From the NCBI RefSeq assembly GCF_007745175.1, contig NZ_CP036271.1:2559814-2623813 (forward strand): DNA of 64,000 nucleotides. Direction: 5' to 3'. The notes under the pieces were generated by a model. It worked only from the letters and a program-made list of their open reading frames with translations, was not told the DNA's origin and searched no databases. Shown here in pieces: positions 46,133 through 58,118 of this stretch; the stretch's first letter is position 1, and every line of letters starts with the position of its first letter. The stretch comes from Caulifigura coniformis (GTDB lineage: Bacteria; Planctomycetota; Planctomycetia; Planctomycetales; Planctomycetaceae). Both the position numbers and the translations under genes were made by a program.

Positions 46133-48388
46133 TTAGTGATTGAACAGGAACTCTTTGGTGTTGATCAGGGCCCAGATCAGATCCTGAAACCCTTCGCGAG
46201 CGGCCACTTTCGCATCGACCGGTTTTCCATCGGCATCTGTCGACAGCTTCGCAAAGAAGTCGACGGCATTCTTGAGTTCTTCGGGACGCGGCTCGCGGGA
46301 GTAGGCCGCGATGTACACGTCGCGGATGCGGGCTTCGAGCGGTCGCTCGTCTTTCGCCAGCGTTTCGGCCCGCCCCGTCGGGCTCGAGAGCTTGGTGCGC
46401 ATCTCCTGCGAATTGATCAGGTGCAGGCTCTGCGCGAGGCTCGACGTCTGGACGCGTTCGCACTCACAGACGCTGGCGGCCTCCGGACGGCCGAAGACCC
46501 GCAGAAAGGCGGACGACTTGTTGTAGCTGTTGTCCGGGAGCGCGACCGCCCTGGTCCCTTTCGGCAGGTTGGCGAACTCCGTTGGCGTGCCCGTAAGACG
46601 ATCCATCGAGTCGAGCAGCACTTCGGCCTGCAGCCGCCGGTGGTAATAGTGCGAGTAGTTCTGGCGATCGGCGACGTTGTGCTCGTTGGGGATCGCGCTG
46701 AGCTGATAGGCGCTCGAACGCGTGATCTCGCGGATGAGGCTTTTGAGGTCAAATCGGCTGTCGATGAAATGCTTCGCCAGCGCGTCCAGCAATTCGGGAT
46801 TGGACGGGGGATTGGTGTCGCGGATGTCGTCTTCGGGCTCGATGAGGCCGCGCTGGAAGAAGTGCTTCCAGTATCGGTTGACGAGCGCCTTCGCGAAGAA
46901 CGGGTTGTCCGGAGAACTCATCCAGTCGGCCAGCTTCAGGCGGGGGTCGGCGTCGGCCGGGATGGGCGGAATCGAATCGCCCAGCGCGGCCGGCTTGAGG
47001 GCCTGGCCCGTCTTGATGTTGGTCGCCGTCGCGATTCCGCGCTTGTGGAAGATCAGGTCTTCGCCCCGCGTGCCCGAAGGCTTGCGGCCAATCTGCGTGA
47101 AGAAGGCCGAGAGTGAATAGTAGTCGTCCTGGCTCCATCGCTCGAAGGGGTGATGGTGGCACTGGGCGCACTGCATCCGCACCCCCAGAAAGAGCTGAGC
47201 GACATCCTCGAGCTGCTGGTTGGGATCCTTGACCCGCTTGTACCAGGCGACGGCGGGATTGCCGATGACAGCGCCCGTCGCGCCGAGCAGCTCGCGTACG
47301 AACTGGTCGTACGGTTTGTTGGCAAGGAGGCCGTCGCGAATCCAGGCATGAAACGCGAAATTCGAAACGATGTCGCTGGCATCGTCGCGGCGGTTCTTGA
47401 GGACCGCAGTCCACTTGGAGGCGAAAAAGTCGGCGTAGTCGGGGCTGCGCAGCAACTCATCGATCCACTGGTCGCGCTTGTTCGAATCGCTCGATGCGAG
47501 GAAACGGGTCGTTTCCTCCTCGGTGGGCAGACGTCCGGCGATGTCGAGCGTCACGCGGCGGAGAAACGTCGCATCGTCACAGACCGGTGACGGCGGCATT
47601 CCGAGATTCTTCAGGTTCGCGAAAACGAGGTCGTCGATGAAATTGCGGGAGGGAGGGACCGATTCGACCGGGGCTCCCAGCGGTACAGCGGCCGTGAAGA
47701 CTGCGACCTTGCCCTGGAACCGCACCATGACGGCGACTTTGCCGGGAATGTTCTGAACGCTCACCAGGCCTTCCTGGCTGACTTCCGCCATGGAGGGATC
47801 ATTGGCTTCAAAGAGCGCCGTTTTCGTCACTTCACGAACCGCGCCATCAGAGTACTTCGCGAAGGCTTTCAGCTGCTGCTGCGACTGGCGTGCAACGACG
47901 AGTTCCTTCGGCTCGATTTCGAAGGAGACCAACTTTGGCGTGTCGGCGCCGTCGTCCGGGGCTCCCTGGCGGATCCATTCCCGGATCGTGGCATAGCCGT
48001 CGCTGTCGGCGGGAAGCCTGACGCCCCCGCCGTGAGGAACCTGCCCGGATGCCTTTCGTAGAACGAGGCTCTGTTCGGGGGCGGCCGGGAACAGGCGGCG
48101 GCCACGCGATTCCTGAATCAACTCTTCGTAGTCGTCCCGCGGCTCGAAGCCGAGCAGCGAGAGCTGGAAGCCGTTCTGTCCGCCACCCGCCTTGGCATGG
48201 CAGGGGCCCAGGTTGCATCCCGCCTTCGTCAGAACGGGGACGACGTCATTGCGGAAGCTGACGGTCGTTTCGGCCGCGGATCCCGCCGCCGTCATCAGGG
48301 CGAACAAGAGGGCCGCAAACGCGATCGGACGGGGAAAGGATGACCACACTCGATGGGGCGCAAGAGGGAGAGAACTTCGTGGACCCAT
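46133..48388 (-). CDS. DUF1549/DUF1553 protein with CX4CH motif and Big2-like domain
   Basis: A 751-residue exported protein. A signal peptide is followed by a planctomycete cytochrome-like segment (FRNDVVPVLTKAGCNLGPCHAK). In it the haem-type motif is CX4CH instead of CXXCH. A bacterial Ig-like (Big2-type) domain covers about residues 165-245. DUF1549 (LRRVTLDIAGRLPTEEE) and DUF1553 (ending NTKEFLFNH) follow. Haem binding is uncertain given the altered motif; an AQCHHH (CAQCH) motif is present later. The start at 48388 is supported by GGGGAAG upstream on the minus strand. It is the first gene of a three-gene operon. Confidence 0.9.
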   Translation of the reverse strand: MGPRSSLPLAPHRVWSSFPRPIAFAALLFALMTAAGSAAETTVSFRNDVVPVLTKAGCNLGPCHAKAGGGQNGFQLSLLGFEPRDDYEELIQESRGRRLFPAAPEQSLVLRKASGQVPHGGGVRLPADSDGYATIREWIRQGAPDDGADTPKLVSFEIEPKELVVARQSQQQLKAFAKYSDGAVREVTKTALFEANDPSMAEVSQEGLVSVQNIPGKVAVMVRFQGKVAVFTAAVPLGAPVESVPPSRNFIDDLVFANLKNLGMPPSPVCDDATFLRRVTLDIAGRLPTEEETTRFLASSDSNKRDQWIDELLRSPDYADFFASKWTAVLKNRRDDASDIVSNFAFHAWIRDGLLANKPYDQFVRELLGATGAVIGNPAVAWYKRVKDPNQQLEDVAQLFLGVRMQCAQCHHHPFERWSQDDYYSLSAFFTQIGRKPSGTRGEDLIFHKRGIATATNIKTGQALKPAALGDSIPPIPADADPRLKLADWMSSPDNPFFAKALVNRYWKHFFQRGLIEPEDDIRDTNPPSNPELLDALAKHFIDSRFDLKSLIREITRSSAYQLSAIPNEHNVADRQNYSHYYHRRLQAEVLLDSMDRLTGTPTEFANLPKGTRAVALPDNSYNKSSAFLRVFGRPEAASVCECERVQTSSLAQSLHLINSQEMRTKLSSPTGRAETLAKDERPLEARIRDVYIAAYSREPRPEELKNAVDFFAKLSTDADGKPVDAKVAAREGFQDLIWALINTKEFLFNH

Positions 48389-48539
48389 CGCTGACGACTT
48401 CCCCGTGACCCGCGGTTCCCTCTCAGACGCATCAATCAATATTAATGCATGAGCGGCCTTTTGCACGATCGAACATCGCTGATGGGGCCGCAAAAAAAAC
48501 GCAATCCCGTTGGAATTGGCGGCACGACCCGGTCTCAGT

Positions 48540-49304
48540 TCAGGATCGGGTCCGGTCGACGAACTGCCGGCGATAGGCGGCGGGCGTGATCCCCGTGACT
48601 TCCCGGAAACGCTTGGTGAGGTGGCTCTGGTCGGTGTAACCGACTTCCACGGCGATCTCGGCGAGGCTCCGCGATGTCGTGATCAGCAGGTTCCGGGCGG
48701 CCTGGATACGGACGGTCCGCAGGTACTGCATGGGGGTCATGCGCAGCAGGTGGCGAAACCGCCGGTTGAAGTGCGTGGAGGAGAGGCCAGCGAGACGGGC
48801 CATCGCTTCCATCGAAATCGGTTCGGCGAAGTTCTGTTCGATGTGCCGGACGACCGGGTGGAGTTCCTGGAAAAAGCGGTTGAGTTCCTGCGGCTCCTCC
48901 ACGCGGTACATCGCACCGGCGAGCCCGACGACGTCGCCCTCGGGGCTGAAGAGCGGGGTCTTGGTGGAAACGTACCAGCGAGGGACGCTCCGGCGATGCA
49001 TCACGAGCCAGATCTGGCCAGGAATCGGTCGGCGGGCCTGCATCACCCGTCGATCTTCTTCGAGATACGCCTGAGCCATCAGTGGCGGGTGGAAATCGCG
49101 ATCGGTCCGGCCGATCGCCTGCGACTCATGCTCCAGGCCATGGTTCTCAAGAAAGGCCGCGTTGACCTTCACGAACCGGCTGTCGCGGTCCTTGGCGTAG
49201 AAGTAAGTCTGGGGGAGGGCGTCGAACAGCGAAAGGACCGATTCCGCGACCGGATGTCGACGGAAGAACTCTTTCTGGAACGCGAGCGGCTCGAGGCGGG
49301 GCAT
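48540..49304 (-). CDS. PAS-containing AraC-family transcriptional regulator
   Basis: A 254-residue regulator. The N-terminal half is a PAS domain (about residues 25-130: YFYAKDRDSRFVKVNAAFLENHG). It is followed by an AraC/XylS double helix-turn-helix domain (about 155-250: ISMEAMARLAGLSSTHFNRRF and LAEIAVEVGYTDQSHLTKRFREVTGITP). PAS domains in this setting sense small ligands, redox state or light. It lies between two operons of DUF1549/DUF1553-DUF1501 genes: 151 bp upstream of one (same strand) and 105 bp from the divergent other. The start is ATG 49304 (TTG 49310 possible). Confidence 0.93.
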   Translation of the reverse strand: MPRLEPLAFQKEFFRRHPVAESVLSLFDALPQTYFYAKDRDSRFVKVNAAFLENHGLEHESQAIGRTDRDFHPPLMAQAYLEEDRRVMQARRPIPGQIWLVMHRRSVPRWYVSTKTPLFSPEGDVVGLAGAMYRVEEPQELNRFFQELHPVVRHIEQNFAEPISMEAMARLAGLSSTHFNRRFRHLLRMTPMQYLRTVRIQAARNLLITTSRSLAEIAVEVGYTDQSHLTKRFREVTGITPAAYRRQFVDRTRS

Positions 49305-49409
49305 GGTCAAAAAGTACCAGAATCACCTGCGACCATCCAAGACGGCCCCGAGTCACAGGGGTAGGGTGGAGGACGTGATTCCGGACTCTTCAGGAAAGCG
49401 GAGCCAGGC

Positions 49410-52400
49410 GTGATTGCAGCAGGCGCAACCGATGTGGGAAAGGGCCGGTCCCTGCCGGGCGTTGTTGTCGCGCTGGTTGCGGTGGCGATGGGCTCGTTCT
49501 CGAGCGCCGATGACATCCGGTTCAGCCGCGATGTGCTGCCGATCCTCTCGGATCGCTGCTTCCACTGTCACGGCCCCGATCCGTCCCATCGCGAAGCCGA
49601 TTTGCGACTGGATGAGCGAGAGTCGGCGATCGCGCAGCGCGACGGAAAGGCCGCGATTGTTCCGGGGCGGCCAGAAGACAGCGAGATCCTCCGCCGGATC
49701 ATGAGCGACGACCCAGATGAACTGATGCCGCCTCCAGCCTCCCACCGGAAGCCGCTCAGTCGGAAAGAGAGGGAGACTCTTCACAGGTGGATCGCCGAGG
49801 GGGCCGTCTGGGGACGGCATTGGGCGTTCGAACGCCCGGTGAGGCCCGCCGTTCCGGCCGGGGCGAAGCATCCGATCGACGCCTTTGTTTCCGCACAGCT
49901 GAAGGAGCAGGGGCTGAAACTTTCGAAACCCGCTTCCCGGGCGACGCTGATCCGGCGACTCTCGTTTGACCTGACGGGGTTGCCCCCGGGCAGGGCCGAC
50001 TTGCAGAGTTTCGTTGCGGATGATTCGGAGGAGGCCGAGGCGCGGCTCGTCGACCGATTGTTCAAGTCGCCGCATTACGGCGAGCGGATGGCGATGTGGT
50101 GGCTCGATGCGGCGCGCTACTCGGATACCGATGGCTTTCAGGCGGATGCCACGCGGACAAACTGGCCGTGGCGCGACTGGGTGATCCAGTCATTCAACGC
50201 GAACAAACGATTCGACCAGTTCACGATCGAGCAGTTCGCCGGCGACCTGCTCCCCGACGCTGCGCCCGAGCAGATCCTGGCCACCTGCTTCCACCGCAAT
50301 CACATGACGAATGGCGAAGGGGGGCGCGATCCGGAGGAATCGCGGATCGACTACGTCATCGACCGTGTGAACACCACCGGCACGGTGTGGCTGGGCCTGA
50401 CGCTGGGCTGCACGCAGTGCCATTCCCACAAGTTCGACCCGATCTCGCACCAGGACTACTACAGCCTGTTCGCCTTCTTCGACAGCATCGATGAGGACGG
50501 CAAGGCAGGGACGGCCGCCAAGCCGTACCTCAAGTTCAAATCGCCCCTCGCGCAGCGCGCCGTCGAGGAAGCGCAGCGAGTCGTGTCAGCCAGGACGCCG
50601 ATCGTCGAAGCGGCGCGTCAGCGCGCCGACGCGGAATTTCAGGGTTGGCTGGCCTCGGAGGTCGCGGCCGTGCAGAAGGACGGGTTTCAGCCGTGGCGGC
50701 CGTTGACTCCGAATCTTCTGGAATCCATCGAAGGAACGCGGCTCTCGATGGAGGCCGATGGCGTCATCCAGGCCAGCGGGCCGAATCCGAGGCAGGATGA
50801 TTACCGCCTCCTCGCGACGAGTTCACTCCCGCGGATCACCGGGCTGCGGCTGGAAGTCTTTCCGCATTCCCTGAACACCGACGGAAAGCTTTCAAGGGGG
50901 GCGAGCGGAGAGTTCATCCTGACGGACGTGAAGCTGCAGGTTCGGCAGGCCGGCCGGAGCGAGATTCGCGACATCGATCTCGAGTCGGCCGTGGCGGATG
51001 TCGAGCGGGATGTGAAAGGCAGGAACTATGGCAAGATCGTCGACACGCTGGATGACGATCCTCGCAACGGCTGGACGACCGAGTCGCACGATCCGAAGAG
51101 CCGGCATGTGGCGGTGTTCGCGTTGAAGGAACCGCTCGTACTCCAGGCGGATGAGGAATTGATCTTCGTGATGCTGCACCGTTCGACCAGCGGGGATGCC
51201 AACATTGGCCGGTTCCGGGTTTCGGTGACGGACCAGCCGGGTGAGGCCGTGCGTTCGCTGAACGCCATGCCTCTCGAGCAGCTGGCGGCGGCGGGCGTCA
51301 ACGATCCCGCGACCATCGAAAGTGGCCTCCACGACCGGCTGTTTGAGCAGTTTCTCGTCGATCACGCCGAGTACCAGAAAGCAAAGACGCTGCTCGACGG
51401 GGCGAAACAACAACTGCGAAGCGTTCAGAAGTCATCCGGTGAGCTGAACGTGATGGTGCTCGCCGAACGCGCCGAGCCACGACCGACCTACATCCTGGAA
51501 CGGGGCGTGTGGGACAAGAAGGGGCAGGAGGTCGGTCGTGCCGTGCCGGCAGCGGTGCTGGATCGTCCGCCGGAGCAGGTGCGGACTCGCCTGGATCTGG
51601 CGAAGTGGATTGTCGACCGTGAGAACCCACTCACGGCGCGGGTGGTGGTGAATCACCTGTGGCAGCTCTGCTTTGGCGCCGGCCTCGTCCGCACGTCCGA
51701 AGACTTTGGATTGCAGGGGGAGTTTCCGACGCATCCCGACCTGCTCGACTGGCTGGCCGTCGAACTGGTGGAAAGCGGCTGGGACCTGCAGCATGTCCTG
51801 CGGCTCATTGTGACCAGTGAGACTTACCAGCAGGACTGCCGTGTTTCGGCCGAGCTGTGGAAGCTCGATCCGGAGAACCGATTCCTCGCGCGCGGCGCGC
51901 GGTTTCGGCTTCCCAGCTGGATGATCCGGGATGCGGCGCTCACCAGCAGCGGGCTGTTGAATCCCGCACTCGGTGGGCCGCCGGTGTTTCCGTACCAGCC
52001 GGAAGGAGTCTGGGCCGAGAATACGATGGGACGATTCGGCTACGAGCCGAGTCAGGGGCCGGCCCAGTTCCGGCGGACGGTGTATGCGTTCTGGCGACGG
52101 TCGTCCGCACCGACGTTTCTCTTCGACACGGCCCAGCGGAGAGTGTGCGAGGTTCGAGCCCGACAGACCAATACGCCGCTGCAGGCGTTGACGCTGCTGA
52201 ATGACGCCACACAACTGGAGGCATCGCGCGAGGTGGCGCGTCGAGCCATCGAGAGTTCTCCCCAACCGGGTGAGCGATTGCAGTTCCTGTTCGAGTCGAT
52301 TGTGTCGCGCGTTCCTTCCGCCGCCGAGGCCGCATTGCTGGCGGCGCAATTGCGAACGGCGGAGGCAGCGTATCGCGACGAGCCGGGGGAGGCCGCAAAG

Positions 52401-52509
52401 CTGCTGGACTTCGGGCAGTCGGACCTCGATTCGTCAGGAAACGGGGCCGAACTCGCGGCGTACATGGTCGTGGCGAGCCTGGTGTTCAATCTCGATGAGG
52501 CGATCACGC

Positions 52510-52517
<8 letters not shown>
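49410..52517 (+). CDS. DUF1549/DUF1553 protein with N-terminal cytochrome-like domain
   Basis: A 1035-residue exported protein. It has a hydrophobic leader (about residues 13-32), then a planctomycete cytochrome C-type domain with CFHCH haem motif (ILSDRCFHCHGPDP). DUF1549 (LIRRLSFDLTGLPP, SPHYGERMAMWWLDAARY, plus CTQCHSHKFDP, a second CXXCH) precedes a central insertion of about 300 residues and DUF1553. The family is largely restricted to Planctomycetes/Verrucomicrobia and is thought to be periplasmic; its activity is unknown. The start is GTG 49410. The next gene starts 8 bp before its stop. Confidence 0.92.
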
Positions 52518-53988
<1,471 letters not shown>

Positions 53989-54031
53989 ACCCGAGAAGGT
54001 CCCCTTCACAGCTTGCCGACGTCTCTCGGCT

Positions 54032-54934
54032 TTATTGGCCTATTGCCGGCTCAGCGGGCGCGACGAAGCCGCGTTGCCGGAGCCAGTCGGTCGCACGCGC
54101 CTGCCAGTCGGTGGGACCGGTCGCGTTGGGACGCGAACGCATCCCGAAACCGTGGCCGCCTCGCTCATAGATGTGCAGCTCCGCCGGGATCCTGCGATTC
54201 ACCAGTTCGAGATAGAGCAGGGCGCTTCCCTGGGGAACCGAGCCGGTGTCATCCCCCATCTGGGCGATGAATGTCGGCGGCAATCCACCGTCGAGTCGAA
54301 TCGCTGACTGCAGCGACTGCGTCGTCGGGTCATAGATCTTGTAAGGGTACAGCAGAACGAGGAAGCCCGGTTTGTGAGACTCCGTTCCCTTCGCTTCCGC
54401 GAACAGGAGATCGTTCGATGCGGCGATCAGGGCGGCATGCCCACCGGCTGAGAAGCCAAGGACTCCAACTTTCGCGGCATCGATCTCCAGTTCCGCCGCC
54501 CTGGCCCGGACGACACGGACGGACTGCTGAACATCCTGCGCGGGCCCCGCGTACGGGTCGGCGAGCTTGTTCGTCGGAGTGCGGTAGGCGAGTTGAAACG
54601 CGACGACGCCCTGTTTCGCCAGCCAGATGCAGGCGTCGGACCCTTCATGCTCGTCCGCGAGGCGTCCGAGCCCTCCGCCCGGAACGACAATGATCGCGGC
54701 TCCCGATTTCGGAACCCCTGCCGGAGGTGAGAACACGAACAGTCGCGGCTGCGAGACATTCGAGCGACGGGAGATCCCGTCCTTGCCGCGTTCGACCGAT
54801 TCCGGCGGATCGGCCGGGACGACCGGAGCGGGCATTCCATCCGGCCAGAGAACGATCTGCTGCGGTTCCACGGCGCGAGCACTCGTGGCGACGGAGAATA
54901 CCGCGAGAAACAGGCAGAGGGCCGACACTCTCAT
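54032..54934 (-). CDS. Exported alpha/beta hydrolase, acetyl-xylan-esterase-like
   Basis: A 300-residue hydrolase with a signal peptide (about residues 1-21). It has the oxyanion-hole motif VPGGGLGRL, nucleophile GFSAGGHAA and catalytic His in RGGHGFGM. The pattern is that of the BD-FAE/XynB-like esterase group that deacetylates plant or microbial polysaccharides. The substrate is unknown. It is convergent with the DUF1501 gene (43 bp). It could work with the other secreted esterase and sulfatases in polysaccharide use. Confidence 0.87.
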   Translation of the reverse strand: MRVSALCLFLAVFSVATSARAVEPQQIVLWPDGMPAPVVPADPPESVERGKDGISRRSNVSQPRLFVFSPPAGVPKSGAAIIVVPGGGLGRLADEHEGSDACIWLAKQGVVAFQLAYRTPTNKLADPYAGPAQDVQQSVRVVRARAAELEIDAAKVGVLGFSAGGHAALIAASNDLLFAEAKGTESHKPGFLVLLYPYKIYDPTTQSLQSAIRLDGGLPPTFIAQMGDDTGSVPQGSALLYLELVNRRIPAELHIYERGGHGFGMRSRPNATGPTDWQARATDWLRQRGFVAPAEPAIGQ

Positions 54935-54992
54935 CACGACTCCCGCGAAGTGGATCGGAACGGAACAGCCCCTGTCGCGTCGGCCTGTTGGC

Positions 54993-55715
54993 TCAGGCAG
55001 GCAGCTCGGCGTTGTGGTAAATCTCCTGCACGTCGTCGCAGTCGTTCAACATGCCGATGAACTTTTCGAACATCGGCATGTCGTCCGGGCTGATGGCCTT
55101 CGTGCTCTGTGGGAGGAGCGTGATTTCCTGGGTGTCGAACTCGAGCCCCGGGTACTTCGCGAGGAGGGCGCTCTTGGCTTTGTAGAGCTCGCTGGCGGGC
55201 GCGAAGATCGTGATCGAGCCGTCATTGGACTCGGTGTCTTCGACGTTGACGTCCGCTTCGAGCAGCGCTTCCAGCACTTCGTCTTCGTTGTCGCCTTTGA
55301 ATACGAGGACGGCGCGTTCATCGAACCAGAGCGCCACGGAGCCGGTTGCTCCGAGCTTCGCACTGGTCTTCGTGAAGGCGTTGCGGATCTCCGCGATCGT
55401 CCGCTGTGGGTTGTCGGTCAGGCAGTCGACGATGACCTGGCAGCCGCCGGGGCCGTAGCCTTCATAGCGGGCGGGTGCGAAGTTCTCCCCGCCGGCGCCC
55501 TGGGCCTTCTGAATGGCCTTTTCGATGACGTGGGCGGGAACCTGGTCCTTCTTGGCCCGATCAATCAGCGCCCGAAGTGCCGGATTGCCTTCAGGGTCGG
55601 CCACGCCATTTTTCGCGATGACGTAAATCTGCTTGCCGTACTTGGAGTAGACCTTCGACTTGGCGGCGGCCGTCTTGAAAATCGCGTGCTTTCGATTCTC
55701 GAAGCTTCTCCCCAT
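54993..55715 (-). CDS. yebC: YebC/PmpR family regulator (TACO1-like)
   Basis: A 240-residue protein of the YebC/TACO1 family. It contains [41 protein letters not shown] and a C-terminal [12 protein letters not shown] segment. The family is described as transcriptional regulators or, in recent work, as translation factors for difficult stretches. It is cytoplasmic. The start at 55715 ([10 protein letters not shown]) corresponds to the normal family start. It is 58 bp upstream of and on the same strand as the hydrolase gene. Confidence 0.92.
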   Translation of the reverse strand: MGRSFENRKHAIFKTAAAKSKVYSKYGKQIYVIAKNGVADPEGNPALRALIDRAKKDQVPAHVIEKAIQKAQGAGGENFAPARYEGYGPGGCQVIVDCLTDNPQRTIAEIRNAFTKTSAKLGATGSVALWFDERAVLVFKGDNEDEVLEALLEADVNVEDTESNDGSITIFAPASELYKAKSALLAKYPGLEFDTQEITLLPQSTKAISPDDMPMFEKFIGMLNDCDDVQEIYHNAELPA

Positions 55716-56009
55716 GACCGCTCTCTTCTTCGTCCTGTGACCTGCGCGCGACACCTGCGGAGCGTCCATCGCTCCGTGGGCGTGAGACGCCGCCTGCGCT
55801 GAAAGTATTGATTCCGACTGACTTTAAGCGCGATCGGGAATTGTGCAAGCCTTGGCAATTTGGAGCGATCAATCATCGGATCTCGGCTTCATCCCGACGC
55901 GGAAAGTCTGGTAAAACCCGGCCGACTTGCGGCCCCTCGATGACGAGCGATTCTCCTGTCTGTTTTCTCGCGACTTCCCTGGTTCTCGCTGCTGGCGACC
56001 CTCCTGCTG

Positions 56010-57080
56010 GTGTTGGCCGGGCTGGCCGGCATTGCGCGGGGGGACGACCTCTACGGCGGCTCGCCGATGCTGGTCAGGCAGCTGGTGTGGGTGGCGATTT
56101 CCACGATGGTGCTCGCTGGAGCGGCCGCAGTTCCCTATCGCAGACTGCGGGGCTGGGCTTATCCGGCCCTGCTCCTGGCGCTCGTCCTGCTGGTGCTGGT
56201 GCTGCTCATGCCGGCCCGCAACGGATCGCGGAGCTGGTTCGCTCTCGGACCGTTCACGTTCCAGCCCTCGGAATTCGCCAAACTCGCCTGCGTCCTCGCC
56301 GTCAGCCGTTACCTGGTTTCGGCTCGACGCGCCGGGAGCCTGCGAGGCCTGTTCGTGCCTCTGCTGATGACGCTGCCGATCGTCGTGCTGGTGTTACGCG
56401 AACCGGACCTCGGAACGGCCACCATCTTCCTGCCGATGCTCTTTGCGATGCTCTATGCGTCCGGCGCGAGAACGTGGCATCTTGCGGCGGTGATGCTGGC
56501 CGGCGCGATTTCGCTTCCGCTTCTATGGACCGAACTGAGCGCGGAACAGCGATCTCGGATCACCGCCGTCTTTCGTCAGCGAGACGGCGGAGCGCCGGCC
56601 AGGGGGGACGACTACCACCTGCACCAGTCCAAGCAGGTGATCGCGCTGGGAGGAGTGTGGGGAAGCGACCTGGCGGGGATGCCTCTCGCGGAAAGCGAGG
56701 CCTATCATCTGCCGGCGGCGAGGACCGATTTCGTGTTCTGCCTGGTGGCGGAGCGCTGGGGCGTCGCAGGAGCTGCGGGAGTGCTGATCGCCTATTTCGT
56801 CCTGATCGCGGGCACGCTGAGAATCGGCGGGTCGACCGACGATCCGTTCGGCCGGCTGATCTGCGTCGGCATCGCGACATGGCTTGGGGCGCAGGTGGTC
56901 ATCAACACGGGAATGACGGTCGGCCTGGTGCCGATCACCGGAATTACGCTCCCGCTGCTCAGCTATGGCGGATCGAGTATGGTGGCCACATGCGCGGCCA
57001 TCGGGCTCGTGGTCAACGTGGCCATCCGGCCGGGCTTCGAGGCTCGGGCTCCGTTCTCGGTCTCCCGGAGAGCGGCTTGA
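56010..57080 (+). CDS. RodA/FtsW-type shape/division protein (5' end uncertain)
   Basis: A polytopic membrane protein of the SEDS family (peptidoglycan polymerase; about 10 helices). Signatures are GSRSWFALGPFTFQPSEFAKL, REPDLGTA, DFVFCLVAERWGVAGA and GITLPLLSYGGSSM. The GTG at 56010 gives 356 residues, but the same frame remains open back to 55944 and encodes the expected first-helix sequence (LPWFSLLATLLLVLAG) with no ATG, GTG or TTG. The gene probably begins further upstream, by an ATT at 55950 or through a frameshift from the ATG at 55940. It stands alone, divergent from yebC. Confidence 0.85.
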   Translation: MLAGLAGIARGDDLYGGSPMLVRQLVWVAISTMVLAGAAAVPYRRLRGWAYPALLLALVLLVLVLLMPARNGSRSWFALGPFTFQPSEFAKLACVLAVSRYLVSARRAGSLRGLFVPLLMTLPIVVLVLREPDLGTATIFLPMLFAMLYASGARTWHLAAVMLAGAISLPLLWTELSAEQRSRITAVFRQRDGGAPARGDDYHLHQSKQVIALGGVWGSDLAGMPLAESEAYHLPAARTDFVFCLVAERWGVAGAAGVLIAYFVLIAGTLRIGGSTDDPFGRLICVGIATWLGAQVVINTGMTVGLVPITGITLPLLSYGGSSMVATCAAIGLVVNVAIRPGFEARAPFSVSRRAA

Positions 57081-57095
57081 GGAGCGTCTGGCCGC

Positions 57096-57956
57096 TCAGT
57101 TCATCTCGCCGTCGCGGAACTCTTCCGGCTTGTAGAACTTCGTGAGGTCGAGGTTGCCCTGGCCTTCCTGCTCCAGCAATGCCAGGCGCGCTTCCGCCCG
57201 CTGGAAACGAGCCTCGATCGCCGGGTCGAAGACGGGAGTCGTGCGCGGCGGCTTCGGCCGGGGGACAGCCGGGTAACTCAACTGCCGCTGCAGTGCGGCG
57301 AACATGTAAATCGGATCCTTGCGGAGGTTCGCCTTCGCGATCCGCCCTTCCGAGACGCCGAACAGGATCGGATAGGACGCCTCATAAGACGGATTGTTGC
57401 GCTCCCTGCGAATCTCTTCGACCCGCTGCTGCGACCGCTTGTAGATCAGGTCGGCGAAGTCGACCGTACCCAGCTGCATCCTGATCTTGAGGATCCAATC
57501 TTTCCAGGAGGCGTCGTACGCGGGATCAGCGGCGATCGCCTGCATGCCCGCGTCGTAGCCCAGGCGATTCCGCGCCAGGCATTCGAACTGGAACATGAAC
57601 AGCCCCTGCAGGTGGAACTTTCCAGCGCGGAACTCCGCCTCGCGCTCGAGGATCTGAAGGGCGAGCCGCATATCGAACTTCGATTCATCCGCCTCAGCCC
57701 GCCCGATCACGAAGGCCTGGAACGGCGTGAAGTAATGCGTCAGCCGCGACATCCCCGAGCTGACTTTGCCATGCAGCTGCAGCTCGCCGGCGAGAAAATC
57801 GATCGCCATCGGCAGCTTGGTTGTCGCCAGGATCTCCTCGCGGAGGTGGGCCAGGATCTCCTGCGCGGGGACGTTCTCGAGAAGCCGGTCGCGGTAAACC
57901 CGAAAGAAATAGGTCTGCTCAATGTACTCCTCGCGATCGAGAACCTGTTCGGGCAT
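57096..57956 (-). CDS. Conserved hypothetical protein
   Basis: A 286-residue protein without signal peptide or membrane segments, mostly helical with a Glu/Arg-rich sequence. It contains FRVYRDRLLENVPAQEILAHL and a C-terminal helical segment (ARFQRAEARLALLEQEGQGN). No family was recognised. It probably belongs to a planctomycete-specific family. It ends 15 bp from the convergent RodA-like gene. Confidence 0.75.
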   Translation of the reverse strand: MPEQVLDREEYIEQTYFFRVYRDRLLENVPAQEILAHLREEILATTKLPMAIDFLAGELQLHGKVSSGMSRLTHYFTPFQAFVIGRAEADESKFDMRLALQILEREAEFRAGKFHLQGLFMFQFECLARNRLGYDAGMQAIAADPAYDASWKDWILKIRMQLGTVDFADLIYKRSQQRVEEIRRERNNPSYEASYPILFGVSEGRIAKANLRKDPIYMFAALQRQLSYPAVPRPKPPRTTPVFDPAIEARFQRAEARLALLEQEGQGNLDLTKFYKPEEFRDGEMN

Positions 57957-58118
57957 CGGAGGAGGATCGACCTGGGGGCGCTGGGGCTTGGGATGACTTG
58001 TGCAGTTCCAATCGTAGCGGAGGGGGGAGCGGCGAACACGGGTGAGGTTTCCTCCGGTGCAAACAGAATGGGCGCCGGAAGGGGCTCAGCGGGGAATCGG
58101 CGATCGGACTTTCGGGGA

